A stretch of 64,000 nucleotides of DNA from Solibacillus merdavium (GTDB taxonomy: Bacteria > Bacillota > Bacilli > Bacillales_A > Planococcaceae): contig NZ_JACSPW010000012.1 of the NCBI RefSeq assembly GCF_014836935.1, positions 62,001 through 126,000 of the forward strand, written 5' to 3'. Shown here piece after piece: positions 1-8,957 of this stretch (position 1 is its first letter; the number at the start of each line of letters is the position of its first letter). The notes below the pieces were generated by a model. The model ran no database searches. It was not told the origin of the DNA and saw only the letters and a program-made list of their open reading frames with translations. The position numbers were made by a program, and so were the translations under genes.

Positions 1-373
1 TAAACGCATTATAGATAGGTTTAATGTTGTAATTTTCTGAAAACGTTTTAAATAGTCGGTACGTCCCACCGTATAAATCTTCCGGTACGATTAATTCATC
101 ATTCGGTTTAAATAATGACATGACAAGCTGAATGGCTGCCATTCCTGAACTGCAGGCAAACCCAGCATCTCCACCTTCAAGTTCTGCAATTCCTTCTTCT
201 AAAATGGAACGTGTCGGATTTTTTGTACGTGTATAATCATAGCCCGTAGATTCACCGATTCCTGTATGCTGGTAGGCTGTTGACATATAGATTGGAGGGT
301 TAATTGCTCCTGTTTTTGCATCACTTAAATTCCCAAGCTGTACTAATTTTGTTTCTATAGAGCGCTGTGACAT
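1..373 (-). CDS. metI: Cystathionine gamma-synthase / O-acetylhomoserine sulfhydrylase, 5' part only
   Basis: PLP-dependent transsulfuration enzyme of methionine synthesis, joining cysteine or sulfide to an activated homoserine. The gene is cut by the left edge; only the first 124 codons are present. The start is the ATG at 371-373, preceded by AAGGAAGTG. Visible family motifs are the N-terminal NPPIYMSTAYQH stretch, YDYTRTKNPTR, the ELEGG..GFACSSGMAA segment and the DLYGGTYRLF block; the PLP lysine lies outside the window. The residues follow B. subtilis MetI closely from the first codon (MSQ..ETKL.Q.GN), so MetI is preferred over MetB or MetC. No SAM riboswitch was found upstream. Confidence 0.85.
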   Translation of the reverse strand, partial: MSQRSIETKLVQLGNLSDAKTGAINPPIYMSTAYQHTGIGESTGYDYTRTKNPTRSILEEGIAELEGGDAGFACSSGMAAIQLVMSLFKPNDELIVPEDLYGGTYRLFKTFSENYNIKPIYNAF

Positions 374-865
374 GAAAACACTTCCTTACACTAAATTTAC
401 GAAACATTTTAAATGAATCGATTATTAAATCAATTTAACATGAACAACTGAAAGGGACAATAGAGGAAAGGGGGAATTAACGAAATGAAGAGTAAAACGT
501 GTAAAAAAGAACAATAACGCAAGTCTGCAACTTATATTCAGCTATTAATATGCTACTGAACTTCAAACGGTATTTATAAATATTTGCAAAAACGAAAGCA
601 TATACTCCCAAAAGGTGTACGACAACAATCGACATTTTTGTTTGGCAATATACGATGGTTCCCGATGATAAGAACCTTTCTTGTTAATTCCTCATCTTTC
701 CGCTTCTTCTTAACCCTGGAGTAATTCCACATTTTATGATTGATATATAGTGAAAATAACACGTAAAACAACAAAATATAGCAATATACTGATAACGGAT
801 ATGCAAGATTGGCAGCATGCCTTCTATATGGATTTCAAAATAAATGAAGAGGAGAAGGTAATTTA
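374..865. other. Intergenic region between metI and the DedA unit
   Basis: About 490 bases without a convincing gene. It must hold the metI promoter (minus) and that of the small ORF plus DedA gene (plus), but neither shows a clear -35/-10 pair. The conserved S-box motifs often found before Bacillus metI were looked for on the minus strand and not seen. The two short minus-strand open frames here lack ribosome sites. Confidence 0.5.
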
Positions 866-1042
866 ATGATATATATATTTCTAATAGATGCATTCGGTCT
901 CATTGAAACAGCCTTTGTTATAAAGTCATACTTTTTAGCTGTTGCAACATGTTTTCTAGTATATTTGAAGATTACTCGGGCTAATTTGCCACACTTAAAA
1001 AAACACGTAACTGAATGGGAACTTCAAAATGGAAGTCCTTAA
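866..1042 (+). CDS. Small membrane protein overlapping the DedA gene start
   Basis: A 58-codon frame starting MIYIFLIDAFGLIE, with one hydrophobic segment (about residues 12-33) and a basic then acidic tail. A strong GAGGAGAAGG site lies 7 bases before the ATG. The stop overlaps the DedA start by 14 bases, and no other obvious ribosome site serves the DedA gene, which suggests translational coupling. I do not recognise the family. It may be a genuine small partner of the DedA protein or a translated upstream frame that delivers ribosomes to it. Confidence 0.5.
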   Translation: MIYIFLIDAFGLIETAFVIKSYFLAVATCFLVYLKITRANLPHLKKHVTEWELQNGSP

Positions 1043-1514
1043 TCAGCTTGTGTCGCAATATGGGTACTTGGCTATTTTCGTAATTCTTTCATTAGGGCTT
1101 TTCGGACTCCCAATTCCTGATGAATTACTCGTTTTATGGATAGGGTATTTTACTAAAATCGGCACGCTGAATTACACCTATTCTCTTGTCGTCTGCATTA
1201 TCGGCACGTTTCTCGGGATGATGTTCAGCTATTATGTCGGAAAAAAAGCGGGGCGTCCTTTAATTGAGCGAATTGGCCGGTGGATTGGATTAACAGATAA
1301 AAGAATAGGAAAGACCGAAAAATGGATTCATAAGTACGGTCCGTCTTCTATTGTCATCAGTTTCTTTATACCAGGCATACGGCATGTTACTGGCTACTTT
1401 TTTGGTGTTTCTCAGATGAGATTAAAAACCTATGCGATCTATGTAGGCATCAGTGCAATTATTTGGTGTTGTTTACTTTTAACTTTAGGAAGAATTGTAG
1501 GTCACTTTGATTAA
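1029..1514 (+). CDS. DedA family membrane protein (VTT domain)
   Basis: 161-residue integral membrane protein of the DedA/VTT family, whose members act as phospholipid (undecaprenyl phosphate or phosphatidylethanolamine) flippases or related transporters. Seen: the re-entrant loop motif GLPIPDE (26-32), the YYVGKKAGRP segment after the second hydrophobic stretch, and FIPGIRHVTGYFFG, which matches the family F.PG.R signature. It is shorter than many DedA proteins, which are near 200 residues. The start lies within the end of the preceding small ORF. A bidirectional terminator follows. The substrate cannot be told from sequence. Confidence 0.85.
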   Translation: MEVLNQLVSQYGYLAIFVILSLGLFGLPIPDELLVLWIGYFTKIGTLNYTYSLVVCIIGTFLGMMFSYYVGKKAGRPLIERIGRWIGLTDKRIGKTEKWIHKYGPSSIVISFFIPGIRHVTGYFFGVSQMRLKTYAIYVGISAIIWCCLLLTLGRIVGHFD

Positions 1515-1559
1515 TAACACGGGGGAGAGTTAAAAGAGCAATGGTTAATATTCATTATG

Positions 1560-1605
1560 AAAGCCACGAAATGTTGAATCAATAACATTTCATGGCTTTT
1601 TTAGT
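1560..1605. terminator. Bidirectional terminator, DedA gene / mscL
   Basis: A 16-bp stem (AAAGCCACGAAATGTT with AACATTTCATGGCTTT, one mismatch) around an 8-base loop, followed by a T-rich tract on the plus strand and, read in reverse, on the minus strand. It lies between two convergent genes. Confidence 0.85.
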
Positions 1606-1624
1606 TTTTCTGATTAAGATTTGA

Positions 1625-2017
1625 TTATTTGGCTTGTTCGTTCTTTAATAAATCACGAATTTCTTTTAATAGTTCTTCCTTCGTATCAAGTTCCGGTGTA
1701 GGCTCTTCTACAATTTCCGATTCCTTTTTCCGATTTAATTTTGTTAATAGTCGTAGAGCCATGAAAATGGCAAACGCAATAATAAGAAAATCAATGATCG
1801 ATTGGACAAATACTCCAAGCGCTATTTGTGCCTCACCTGAACCAAATTTCCACTCATTCTTTAAATCAATTCCACCTGTAAGCATCCCTACAAGGGGCAT
1901 TATTATATTTTCTACTAAGGATGTTACGATTTTTCCAAATGCAGATCCAATTACAACTGCAACAGCTAAATCAATAACATTTCCTTTCATAGCAAATTCC
2001 TTAAAGTCTTTCCACAT
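1625..2017 (-). CDS. mscL: Large-conductance mechanosensitive channel MscL
   Basis: Homopentameric membrane channel that opens under bilayer tension to release solutes on hypo-osmotic shock. Seen: the N-terminal amphipathic helix [28 protein letters not shown], which includes the pore-lining TM1, a periplasmic-type loop, a second TM near residues 70-92 ([20 protein letters not shown]) and an acidic/basic C-terminal helix with [11 protein letters not shown]. Length 130 is typical. The frame can be opened by a TTG at 2024-2026, but the GGGAG site sits 9 bases before the ATG at 2015-2017, so that ATG is chosen. Confidence 0.95.
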   Translation of the reverse strand: MWKDFKEFAMKGNVIDLAVAVVIGSAFGKIVTSLVENIIMPLVGMLTGGIDLKNEWKFGSGEAQIALGVFVQSIIDFLIIAFAIFMALRLLTKLNRKKESEIVEEPTPELDTKEELLKEIRDLLKNEQAK

Positions 2018-2161
2018 GTTCAACAACTCCCAATATCAATTATTAATGCAGTATACTATACTAACGATTACCTCTATAATTATCAACTATGAAATAAAGT
2101 TGAAATTTAGTAAAATGAATAGAATAATAGGGTATTAATAAGTTAAAGATTGGTGGAGGCT

Positions 2162-2857
2162 ATGACAAAAAGCAAAAAGAAACAACCTTTATTATCACCC
2201 AAAGTAAAAATCTACATAATCGTACTGCTCATCCCGATATCATTAACGATATACATATTTGCTTTTTTTAGCTGGCAGCAAATTCGTGGATTACCTTTTA
2301 TCGAACGATTTACCGAAAAGTCGGTCTACCAGCAAATTCAGGATCAGTTTGATTTAGAAATCCCAATCGAATACATACCGGTATATGTGGCTGCGGAACA
2401 AAAGTACAATGTACCATGGACACTTCTCGCTGCACATCATCGTGTGGAAACACGCTTTTCTACAATGAGAACACTTATTTCTCCTGTGGGAGCAGAAGGG
2501 CATATGCAATTTATGCCTTGTACATTTGTCGGCTGGAAGCATCCATCATGTAAAGACTTAGGTTTAGGGGAAATCCCAGAAAAGGATAAAACAAATCCAG
2601 CGGTAATTAAAAAATATGGTGGGTATGGGGTAGATGCAAATGGCGATGGTATTGCAGATCCATTTGACATCGAAGACGCGATCTATAGTGCGGCAAAGTT
2701 TTTATCAATTGCCGGTGTAAGGAATGGGGAATTGAAAAAAGCAGTTTTTCAATATAATCACAGCGATGCATATGTAGAAGATGTTTTATATTATTACAAA
2801 CAATACCGTGATTATGGCGATCAGCTTAAGCAAATCGCAATGGGTGATACCAAATAA
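2162..2857 (+). CDS. Membrane-anchored lytic transglycosylase (lysozyme-like domain)
   Basis: Probable peptidoglycan-cleaving enzyme fixed to the outer face of the membrane by an N-terminal anchor (basic MTKSKKK, TM about residues 16-38). The extracellular part has the lysozyme/SLT fold signature: an LLAAHHRVETRF segment with the candidate catalytic Glu, SPVGAEGHMQFMP, a DANGDGIADPFD calcium-like loop, DAIYSAAKFL, and FQYNHSDAYVEDVL near the end. This resembles the lysozyme domain of Bacillus CwlT-type proteins. The start is uncertain: the ATG at 2162 is only 2 bases after GGAGG, but it gives the expected basic N-terminus. A terminator follows at once. Confidence 0.8.
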   Translation: MTKSKKKQPLLSPKVKIYIIVLLIPISLTIYIFAFFSWQQIRGLPFIERFTEKSVYQQIQDQFDLEIPIEYIPVYVAAEQKYNVPWTLLAAHHRVETRFSTMRTLISPVGAEGHMQFMPCTFVGWKHPSCKDLGLGEIPEKDKTNPAVIKKYGGYGVDANGDGIADPFDIEDAIYSAAKFLSIAGVRNGELKKAVFQYNHSDAYVEDVLYYYKQYRDYGDQLKQIAMGDTK

Positions 2858-2887
2858 AAAAGTGTGACGTGAAGTCACACTTTTTAA
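2857..2887. terminator. Bidirectional terminator after the transglycosylase gene
   Basis: Perfect stem AAAAAGTGTGAC / GTCACACTTTTT with a 5-base loop, A-rich on the left and T-rich on the right, so it can serve both convergent genes. Confidence 0.9.
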
Positions 2888-2925
2888 AATCTTAGATGCA
2901 GAAATTAATTTTGATTGAGTGTTAT

Positions 2926-3183
2926 TTACATTGCTTTTCGCATAGATCGTAAAATGAAGCTTACAATGAAAATTAATACAATAGCACCGATTAAAGCTGG
3001 GAATACGTAGAAGTCTGAAACTCTCCAACCCCAGTTTCCTAATAACATACTACCGATCCAAGAACCGACAATACCAGCAATAATGTTACCAATAATGCCT
3101 CCTGGAACGTCCTTACCTAGAATAACTCCTGCTAACCAACCTAAAATACCTCCGATAATTAAAAACCAAATGAAACTCATCAT
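2926..3183 (-). CDS. GlsB/YeaQ/YmgE family stress-associated membrane protein
   Basis: 85-residue hydrophobic protein with three membrane segments and the Gly-rich family pattern GGILGWLAGVILG, followed by GGIIGNIIAGIVGSWIG. The family (transglycosylase-associated protein, GlsB) is commonly stress-induced; its biochemical role is not known. A longer frame reaches position 3225, but AAGGAG lies 10 bases before the ATG at 3181-3183, so this start is used. A possible sigma-B-type promoter is present upstream. Confidence 0.85.
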   Translation of the reverse strand: MMSFIWFLIIGGILGWLAGVILGKDVPGGIIGNIIAGIVGSWIGSMLLGNWGWRVSDFYVFPALIGAIVLIFIVSFILRSMRKAM

Positions 3184-3235
3184 AATTGTCCAACTCCTTC
3201 TGAAAATAGTGAATGATAATTGCATCTAGTTAGTT

Positions 3236-3261
3236 ATTTCCTTTCTTCAGAAGGGTTAAAC
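3236..3261 (-). promoter_or_regulatory. Possible sigma-B-type promoter for the GlsB-like gene
   Basis: Read on the minus strand: GTTTAA, 14 bases, then GGAAAT, compared with the known sigma-B consensus GTTTAA-N12-14-GGGTAT. The -35 is a full match and the -10 a partial one. It lies about 50 bases before the start codon. Weak evidence alone. Confidence 0.35.
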
Positions 3262-3286
3262 ATTTTTATTGTTATGCTATGGATTA

Positions 3287-3832
3287 TTATAGAATGGTAG
3301 CGCCTAGACAGCCTTTAAAATGTTGCAGCGCCCAGGCATGTCCTGCCTCATTGAAACTAGCTACCGCCTTTTCTGGAATTGTGATTTTATAGCCAAGGTT
3401 GTAGCTGTCAACGGCTGTATGCAATACACATATATCTGTACAAACCCCGACAAGAACAACTTCTTCAACACTTCGCTCACGAAGAAGGATATCCAAGTTT
3501 GTCCCTGCAAAAGCACTATAGCGGGTTTTATCGAAAGAAATGACTTGTTCTTTGTATTTTTCATACATATCCTTTACAGATCCGTACAGATCACGGCCTT
3601 TTGTTCCTCGAATATTATGGGGAGGGAACAATTTCGTTTCAGGGTGGTAAGGATCATTTTCCTCATGTAAATCATTTGCGAAAATAACTACTTCATTTTG
3701 TTCAACAAATTGTTCAATTAACGTGCTTATGTTCTGTTCAATAGCCTGGCCAGGTGCTCCACAAGTTAATTTTCCATCCGATGCGACAAAATCATACGTA
3801 TAATCAATTACAATTAACGCTTTTTTCACCAT
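3287..3832 (-). CDS. pncA: Nicotinamidase (isochorismatase-fold)
   Basis: Deamidates nicotinamide to nicotinate in the NAD salvage pathway. The 181-residue protein has the cysteine-hydrolase triad by position: D10 (VIDYTYD), K102 (DKTRYSAFAG) and C135 (CTDICVLHTA), together with the metal-site-type segment DLHEENDPYHPE. PPHNIRGTKGRDLYG and NEAGHAWAL are also typical of Bacillus PncA. A good GGAGGA site precedes the ATG. The gene appears to stand alone. Confidence 0.92.
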   Translation of the reverse strand: MVKKALIVIDYTYDFVASDGKLTCGAPGQAIEQNISTLIEQFVEQNEVVIFANDLHEENDPYHPETKLFPPHNIRGTKGRDLYGSVKDMYEKYKEQVISFDKTRYSAFAGTNLDILLRERSVEEVVLVGVCTDICVLHTAVDSYNLGYKITIPEKAVASFNEAGHAWALQHFKGCLGATIL

Positions 3833-3921
3833 AAATATCCTCCTTAAGTGTTATAAAACTATTATGCCATGGTAAGAGAAATAAAGATAAAATAAAATAT
3901 TAACTAAATATTCAAAATATT

Positions 3922-3950
3922 TTGATTTATTTTGTGCGATACTGTATATT
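3922..3950 (+). promoter_or_regulatory. Sigma-A-type promoter of the 35-codon gene
   Basis: TTGATT (3922-3927), 17 bases, TATATT (3945-3950), about 30 bases before the start codon of the small gene at 3981. Confidence 0.7.
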
Positions 3951-3980
3951 AAGAATATCAAAAAAAATGGGGTGGATAAG

Positions 3981-4088
3981 ATGGATCAGGCATTAATGAG
4001 AAAGTTAAACCGTCAGGCACTTATTTTTGTAGGAATCCACAGCTTTATAATCATGAACTTTGCAATTGAATTACTACTACTCAAATAA
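3981..4088 (+). CDS. Very small membrane protein (35 aa)
   Basis: 35 codons, MDQALMRKLNRQALIFVGIH followed by a hydrophobic stretch to ELLLLK: a basic head and one transmembrane helix. Support comes from context: a clear promoter 30 bases upstream, a GGGGTGG ribosome site 5 bases before the ATG, and an intrinsic terminator 15 bases after the stop, so it is a complete monocistronic unit. I do not recognise the family and do not propose a function. It could belong to the class of small membrane regulators known in Bacillus. Confidence 0.65.
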   Translation: MDQALMRKLNRQALIFVGIHSFIIMNFAIELLLLK

Positions 4089-4102
4089 AATGGGATATTC
4101 TT

Positions 4103-4137
4103 AACCTAGCATCAGTTTGCTAGGTTATTGTTTTTTT
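4103..4137 (+). terminator. Terminator of the 35-codon gene
   Basis: AACCTAGC / GCTAGGTT stem with an 8-base loop, followed by ATTG and seven T. Confidence 0.85.
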
Positions 4138-4242
4138 GTTAATCATTTTAAACTGTTTAACGACAATGCTAACAAGGCATGTAAGCATTTAGGACAAGTA
4201 CGGTGATGAGCTTCAACACAATTTTTAAATAAAAATAAATTA

Positions 4243-4257
4243 AATTTTTAAAAAATT
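4243..4257 (+). promoter_or_regulatory. Candidate CodY box upstream of ilvD
   Basis: AATTTTTAAAAAATT differs at two positions from the known CodY consensus AATTTTCWGAAAATT. It lies about 110 bases before the ilvD -35. CodY represses ilv-leu genes in many Firmicutes when branched-chain amino acids and GTP are high. The AT-rich background makes chance matches likely. Confidence 0.4.
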
Positions 4258-4368
4258 CAAATTTATAAAAATTGAACTGAAAGAGAATAAAAGGCACAGT
4301 AATCACTATGAAAACGGTTCCAAAAAAATCGAACATTTAGAATTGTATAAAAAATTCAAAAAATAGTG

Positions 4369-4398
4369 TTGACGGTAGCACTCATTCCGTACTATGAT
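4369..4398 (+). promoter_or_regulatory. Sigma-A-type promoter of the ilv-leu operon
   Basis: TTGACG (4369-4374), 18 bases, TATGAT (4393-4398). It starts a leader of about 160 bases before ilvD. It is the only clear promoter upstream of ilvD. Confidence 0.75.
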
Positions 4399-4410
4399 AA
4401 CAACAATTTA

Positions 4411-4511
4411 GTACACCACATCATTCAAGCACACAAACATGTTACATGAATGATGTGACCAAATCGATTCCCTGTACAATTAAAAGTTAGAAAATTCTTA
4501 CTTTTAATTGT
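4411..4511 (+). promoter_or_regulatory. Structured 5' leader of ilvD (two hairpins)
   Basis: Two perfect inverted repeats: CACATCATTCA (4417-4427) with TGAATGATGTG (4447-4457), and ACAATTAAAAGT (4476-4487) with ACTTTTAATTGT (4500-4511). GTACA/TGTAC at 4411/4473 may close the first into a larger domain. Neither stem has a U-tract, so they are not terminators. They may stabilise the mRNA or form an unrecognised regulatory RNA. Confidence 0.5.
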
Positions 4512-4568
4512 TGGGAAGCGAAATATATAACAACAAGAGTGAAAGCTTTGCGTTGAGGGGCGTTTAAT

Positions 4569-6239
4569 ATGAGAAGTGATATGATCAAACTTGGAGTTGA
4601 CCGAGCTCCACACCGTAGCCTTTTATATGCTACAGGTAAAGTAAAGGCGAAAGATTTAGAGAAGCCGTTTATCGGTGTTTGTAACTCATATATTGATATT
4701 ATTCCAGGTCATGTGCATTTACGTCAGTTTGCAGACGTTGTAAAGGAAGCCATTATAGAAGCAGGCGGTATTCCATTTGAATTCAATACAATTGGTGTTG
4801 ATGACGGAATAGCAATGGGTCATATCGGCATGCGTTATTCATTGCCATCTCGGGAAATTATTGCAGATTCAGCCGAAACAGTTATTAATGCACACTGGTT
4901 CGATGGCGTGTTTTACATTCCGAACTGTGACAAAATTACACCGGGTATGCTAATGGCGGCTGTCCGAACGAACGTACCATCAGTATTCGTTTCTGGCGGT
5001 CCGATGGAAGCTGGTATTTCATCAACTGGTAAGCAATTATCATTGACGAGTGTATTTGAAGGAGTCGGCGCACATAAGGCAGGAACGATGTCAGCAGAGG
5101 AACTTCTTGATATTGAAAACAATGCATGTCCAACATGCGGATCATGTTCAGGAATGTTCACAGCCAACTCAATGAATTGCCTAATGGAAATGCTAGGTTT
5201 GGCTTTGCCAGGTAACGGAACAATTGTTGCAACTAGTGACAAGCGGAAAGAGTTAATTTATGAAGCAGCCAAACACTTGGTACGCATGATTAAAGAAGAC
5301 GTAAAACCACGCGATATCGTAACAAAAGAAGCTATTGATGATGCATTTGCATTGGATATGGCAATGGGTGGTTCAACAAATACAGTACTTCACACATTGG
5401 CAATCGCGAACGAAGCTGAAATCGAATATAACATTGAAGAGATTAATAAAGTCGCAGAACGCGTTCCTTATATTGCGAAAATTATGCCGGCATCGGATAT
5501 ATCGATGGATGACATTGCAAAAGCAGGCGGCGTACAGGCAATTATAAATGAATTAACGAAAATTCCAGGTGCGATCCATCCAGATCGTCCAACAATCGCA
5601 GGCGTAACGATGCGAGAACTTGTAAAAGATTACGAGATTACGAATGATAAGGTTATTCGTACAAAAGATAACCCATATAGTGCTGTAGGTGGGCTTTCCG
5701 TTCTATTCGGAAATATCGCACCTGAAGGATCTGTTATTAAGGTAGGTGCTGTTGACCCTTCTATTAAAACATTTACAGGTGAGGCAATCGTATTTGAATC
5801 ACAGGAAGAAGCACAAAAAGCAATCGATGAAGGCATTGTACGTGAAGGGCACGTAGTTGTCATTCGCTATGAAGGGCCAAAAGGTGGTCCGGGTATGCCG
5901 GAAATGCTTGCTCCTACATCAGCGATTCAAGGACGCGGATTGGGAACGAAAGTAGCTTTAATTACAGATGGTCGTTTCTCAGGCGCATCACGCGGAATTT
6001 CCATCGGTCATATTTCTCCAGAGGCTGCTGAAGGAGGTCCAATCGCTTTAGTAAACAATGGAGATATTATCGAAATCGATTTACCAGGTCGAACAATTAA
6101 TTTACAAGTTTCTGATGAAGTTCTTGCAGAGCGTCGTCAAAACTTACAACCATTTGAACCAAAAATAAAGCGCGGTTGGCTTGCACGTTACTCAGCTTTA
6201 GTAACGAATGCTTCCCAAGGCGGCGTAATGAAAATATAA
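4569..6239 (+). CDS. ilvD: Dihydroxy-acid dehydratase
   Basis: Fe-S enzyme that dehydrates 2,3-dihydroxy-isovalerate and -methylvalerate to the keto acids used for valine, leucine and isoleucine. 556 residues, full length. Cluster and active-site motifs are visible: [17 protein letters not shown] and [18 protein letters not shown], each with a conserved Cys, and near the C-terminus [26 protein letters not shown] lies 8 bases before the ATG. It is the first gene of the ilv-leu cluster but lies before the T-box, so it is transcribed without passing that attenuator. Confidence 0.96.
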   Translation: MRSDMIKLGVDRAPHRSLLYATGKVKAKDLEKPFIGVCNSYIDIIPGHVHLRQFADVVKEAIIEAGGIPFEFNTIGVDDGIAMGHIGMRYSLPSREIIADSAETVINAHWFDGVFYIPNCDKITPGMLMAAVRTNVPSVFVSGGPMEAGISSTGKQLSLTSVFEGVGAHKAGTMSAEELLDIENNACPTCGSCSGMFTANSMNCLMEMLGLALPGNGTIVATSDKRKELIYEAAKHLVRMIKEDVKPRDIVTKEAIDDAFALDMAMGGSTNTVLHTLAIANEAEIEYNIEEINKVAERVPYIAKIMPASDISMDDIAKAGGVQAIINELTKIPGAIHPDRPTIAGVTMRELVKDYEITNDKVIRTKDNPYSAVGGLSVLFGNIAPEGSVIKVGAVDPSIKTFTGEAIVFESQEEAQKAIDEGIVREGHVVVIRYEGPKGGPGMPEMLAPTSAIQGRGLGTKVALITDGRFSGASRGISIGHISPEAAEGGPIALVNNGDIIEIDLPGRTINLQVSDEVLAERRQNLQPFEPKIKRGWLARYSALVTNASQGGVMKI

Positions 6240-6264
6240 AAAGAATAATATAAATCGTTGATGA

Positions 6265-6600
6265 GGTTAAAGAATATAGAGTCTTGTATTTACCAGAGAG
6301 CCGGTGCTGGTGGAAGCCGGTGATACAACTATATTCGACATCCCCTCGGAGTGAGCTATTAAACGCATTCGCCATTAGATAGCTCCGGGCATAATCGAAA
6401 TGCTCGTTATTAATGAATCGCTCTCTTTATTAGTTGCACAAATTTCTTATGGAATTTGGTAATAGAGAGGTCAAGGCGGTTCACGAGGTAGCAAGGTGGA
6501 CATTGGTTCTTTTAAAGGGACCTTTGTTATCTTTGCTATAAATAAGGGTGGTACCATGAAAAGTCTTTTTCATCCCTACGTAAGAGGTTTTCTTTTGCGT
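6265..6600 (+). promoter_or_regulatory. T-box riboswitch before ilvB
   Basis: tRNA-sensing leader that lets transcription continue when its cognate tRNA is uncharged. Stem I is recognised by the distal-loop block AGAGAGCCGGTGCTGGTGGAAGCCGGTGATA (6295-6324), and the antiterminator by the T-box sequence AAGGGTGGTACCATG (6544-6558). CATCCCT at 6571-6577 can pair with the T-box AGGG and ATG segments as the competing terminator; no long T-run follows directly, T-rich tracts appearing at about 6587 and 6617. The specifier is ATC (Ile, 6340-6342) or CTC (Leu, 6345-6347); I cannot decide by eye. It lies inside the operon, between ilvD and ilvB. Confidence 0.9.
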
Positions 6601-6686
6601 GCGGATATAAGAGGCTTTTTCTTTTTATATAAAATTAGTCCATGAGTTAACATATAAAGTTTTTTAAAAGGAAGGAGTATTAAAAA

Positions 6687-8435
6687 ATGAGTACAAATGT
6701 TTCAATCAGTAAAGAAATTGAAATGCCTGAGGAACAGCCACAAGTAATTAAATCTAGAGATGGTGCCGATATTTTAGTGCAGGCATTACATGATCAAGAA
6801 GTAGAAATTATTTTTGGATATCCAGGTGGGGCCGTATTACAGATTTACGATGCACTTTACCGTAACCCGATTCGCCATATTTTAACACGACATGAACAAG
6901 GTGCTATTCACGCAGCTGAAGGGTATGCACGTGTTATGAATAAGCCCGGTGTAGTCATTGCGACATCTGGACCAGGGGCAACAAACCTTGTAACAGGTAT
7001 TGCGGATGCGATGATTGATTCCATTCCACTAGTAATTTTTACAGGTCAGGTAGCGACGTCAGTCATCGGTACGGACGCTTTCCAGGAAGCAGATATTATG
7101 GGGATCACAACACCAATTACAAAGCACAACTATCAGGTACAGGATGTAGCGGATATTCCACGAATCGTTAAAGAAGCATTCCATATTGCGAATACAGGAC
7201 GTAAAGGGCCGGTAGTTATTGATTTCCCAAAAAATATTTCACAATCTGTCTTCCTTGAGGATATAAAAGCACCTGAAGATATTTATTTACCAGGATATCA
7301 ACCAACGACAAAACCGAACTATTTACAAATTCAAAAAGCGATCCAGGCGATTACTTTAGCTAAAAAACCTTTAGTACTTGCAGGTGCAGGTGTATTATTC
7401 GCAGATGCGTGTGAACAATTAACTGAATTTATTGAAAAATACAATTTACCCGTTGTAAACACATTGCTTGGTTTAGGAAGTATACATGGGCAGCATAAAC
7501 AATTTTTCGGAATGGCGGGAATGCATGGTTATGCAACAGCTAATGATGCCATAACAAAATGCGATTTATTAATCAATATCGGGGCACGATTTGACGATCG
7601 CCTGACAGGGAAATTAGCAACATTTGCACCGAATGCAACGATCATTCATATTGATATCGATCCAGCAGAGATTGGGAAAAATGTTCCAACAGACATTCCA
7701 ATTGTAGCGGATGCAAAAGAAGCACTCTATGCATTATTGAAAAAAGATTTCCAAGGACCAGATACAACGGAGTGGATGAGTTATTTAAATGATAGTCGCG
7801 ATAGATACCCACTTTGGTATGAAGATGCTGGTGAGGAAATTTTACCGCAGCAAGCACTGGAAATCATCCATAGGCTAACTGGTGGCGATGCAATTGTCAC
7901 AACAGACGTAGGTCAACATCAAATGTGGGCAGCACAATATTATCATTTAAACAATCCACATGGCTGGGTTACATCAGGTGGATTAGGAACGATGGGCTTC
8001 GGTTTCCCCGCAGCAATCGGTGCACAATTTGCGAAACCTGATAAGAAGGTTATTTCCATCGTAGGTGATGCAGGATTCCAAATGACAAACCAAGAGCTGA
8101 TTCTATTAAAAGAATTCAATTTACCTGTAAAAGTTGTCATTTTGAATAACAGCTGCTTAGGAATGGTACGTCAATGGCAGGAAACTTTCTATGAAGAGCG
8201 CTACTCTCAAAGTCTTATGCCGATTCAGCCGGATTTCGTAAAACTTGCTGAGGCATATGGAGTAAAGGGCTATCGAATTGATAATTTATCGGAGGCAGAA
8301 GCAATTTTTGCCGAAGCAATTAATTCAGATGAACCAGTCGTAATTGACTGTCGAGTTAAACAGCTCGTGAGCGTCTTCCCAATGGTCGCACCAGGAAAAG
8401 GATTACATGAAATGATTGGAGTGGAAAAACCATGA
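6687..8435 (+). CDS. ilvB: Acetolactate synthase large (catalytic) subunit
   Basis: Thiamine-diphosphate enzyme condensing two pyruvates, or pyruvate with 2-ketobutyrate, in the first common step of branched-chain amino acid synthesis. 582 residues. Seen: FGYPGGAV, the catalytic Glu region [15 protein letters not shown] (E70), the central FAD-binding-type domain with [11 protein letters not shown], and the ThDP-Mg motif [12 protein letters not shown] ending in [20 protein letters not shown] precedes the ATG. The gene follows the T-box and overlaps ilvN by four bases (ATGA), giving coupled synthesis of the two subunits. Confidence 0.96.
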   Translation: MSTNVSISKEIEMPEEQPQVIKSRDGADILVQALHDQEVEIIFGYPGGAVLQIYDALYRNPIRHILTRHEQGAIHAAEGYARVMNKPGVVIATSGPGATNLVTGIADAMIDSIPLVIFTGQVATSVIGTDAFQEADIMGITTPITKHNYQVQDVADIPRIVKEAFHIANTGRKGPVVIDFPKNISQSVFLEDIKAPEDIYLPGYQPTTKPNYLQIQKAIQAITLAKKPLVLAGAGVLFADACEQLTEFIEKYNLPVVNTLLGLGSIHGQHKQFFGMAGMHGYATANDAITKCDLLINIGARFDDRLTGKLATFAPNATIIHIDIDPAEIGKNVPTDIPIVADAKEALYALLKKDFQGPDTTEWMSYLNDSRDRYPLWYEDAGEEILPQQALEIIHRLTGGDAIVTTDVGQHQMWAAQYYHLNNPHGWVTSGGLGTMGFGFPAAIGAQFAKPDKKVISIVGDAGFQMTNQELILLKEFNLPVKVVILNNSCLGMVRQWQETFYEERYSQSLMPIQPDFVKLAEAYGVKGYRIDNLSEAEAIFAEAINSDEPVVIDCRVKQLVSVFPMVAPGKGLHEMIGVEKP

Positions 8436-8947
8436 AACGTGTGCTCACAGTAACAGTAATTAATCAAAGCGGAGTATTAAATCGAGTGACAGGTTTGTTA
8501 ATGAAACGCCAATTCAATATTGAATCAATTACAGTTGGTCACTCAGAACAGCCGAACTTCTCGAAAATGACGTTTATCGTTCATGTGGAAGATGAAAATA
8601 AAATCGAACAGTTAATTAAACAGCTATCGAAGCAAATTGACGTATTAAAAGTAAATGATATTACAGAAAAATCAATCGTTCTTCGTGAGCTGGCACTCAT
8701 TAAAGTAGTATCACCACCGAATATGCGAATGGAAATGAATGCAATTGTTGAGCCGTTCCGACCGCAAGTTGTAGATACCTCAAAAAATGTTGTCACATAT
8801 GAAGTTGTTGGTCATCCGGAAAAAATCGATGCATTTATCGAACTGATTAGACCATACGGCATTAAAGAATTAACACGTACCGGCGCAACTGCATCGATTC
8901 GTGAAGCACAAAAAATCGAAGGTCCACAACTATCAATTTTAAAATAA
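8432..8947 (+). CDS. ilvN: Acetolactate synthase small (regulatory) subunit
   Basis: Regulatory partner of IlvB, giving valine feedback and higher catalytic activity. 171 residues: an N-terminal ACT domain ([19 protein letters not shown], residues 4-80) and a C-terminal ALS_ss domain (85-160) with [13 protein letters not shown] and [13 protein letters not shown]. The start overlaps the ilvB stop as ATGA. Also called ilvH in Bacillus. A hairpin and an ilvC-specific ribosome site follow. Confidence 0.95.
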   Translation: MKRVLTVTVINQSGVLNRVTGLLMKRQFNIESITVGHSEQPNFSKMTFIVHVEDENKIEQLIKQLSKQIDVLKVNDITEKSIVLRELALIKVVSPPNMRMEMNAIVEPFRPQVVDTSKNVVTYEVVGHPEKIDAFIELIRPYGIKELTRTGATASIREAQKIEGPQLSILK

Positions 8948-8957
8948 CCGGCATTCC

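Noticed and set aside
374-865. SAM riboswitch (S-box) before metI
   Set aside because: The conserved S-box blocks were looked for on the minus strand and are not present.
1629-2138. 169-aa open frame opposite mscL
   Set aside because: A shadow of mscL on the other strand without initiation signals.
4476-4511. Terminator in the ilvD leader
   Set aside because: The stem is perfect but is followed by TGGGAAGCG, with no T-run on the plus strand.
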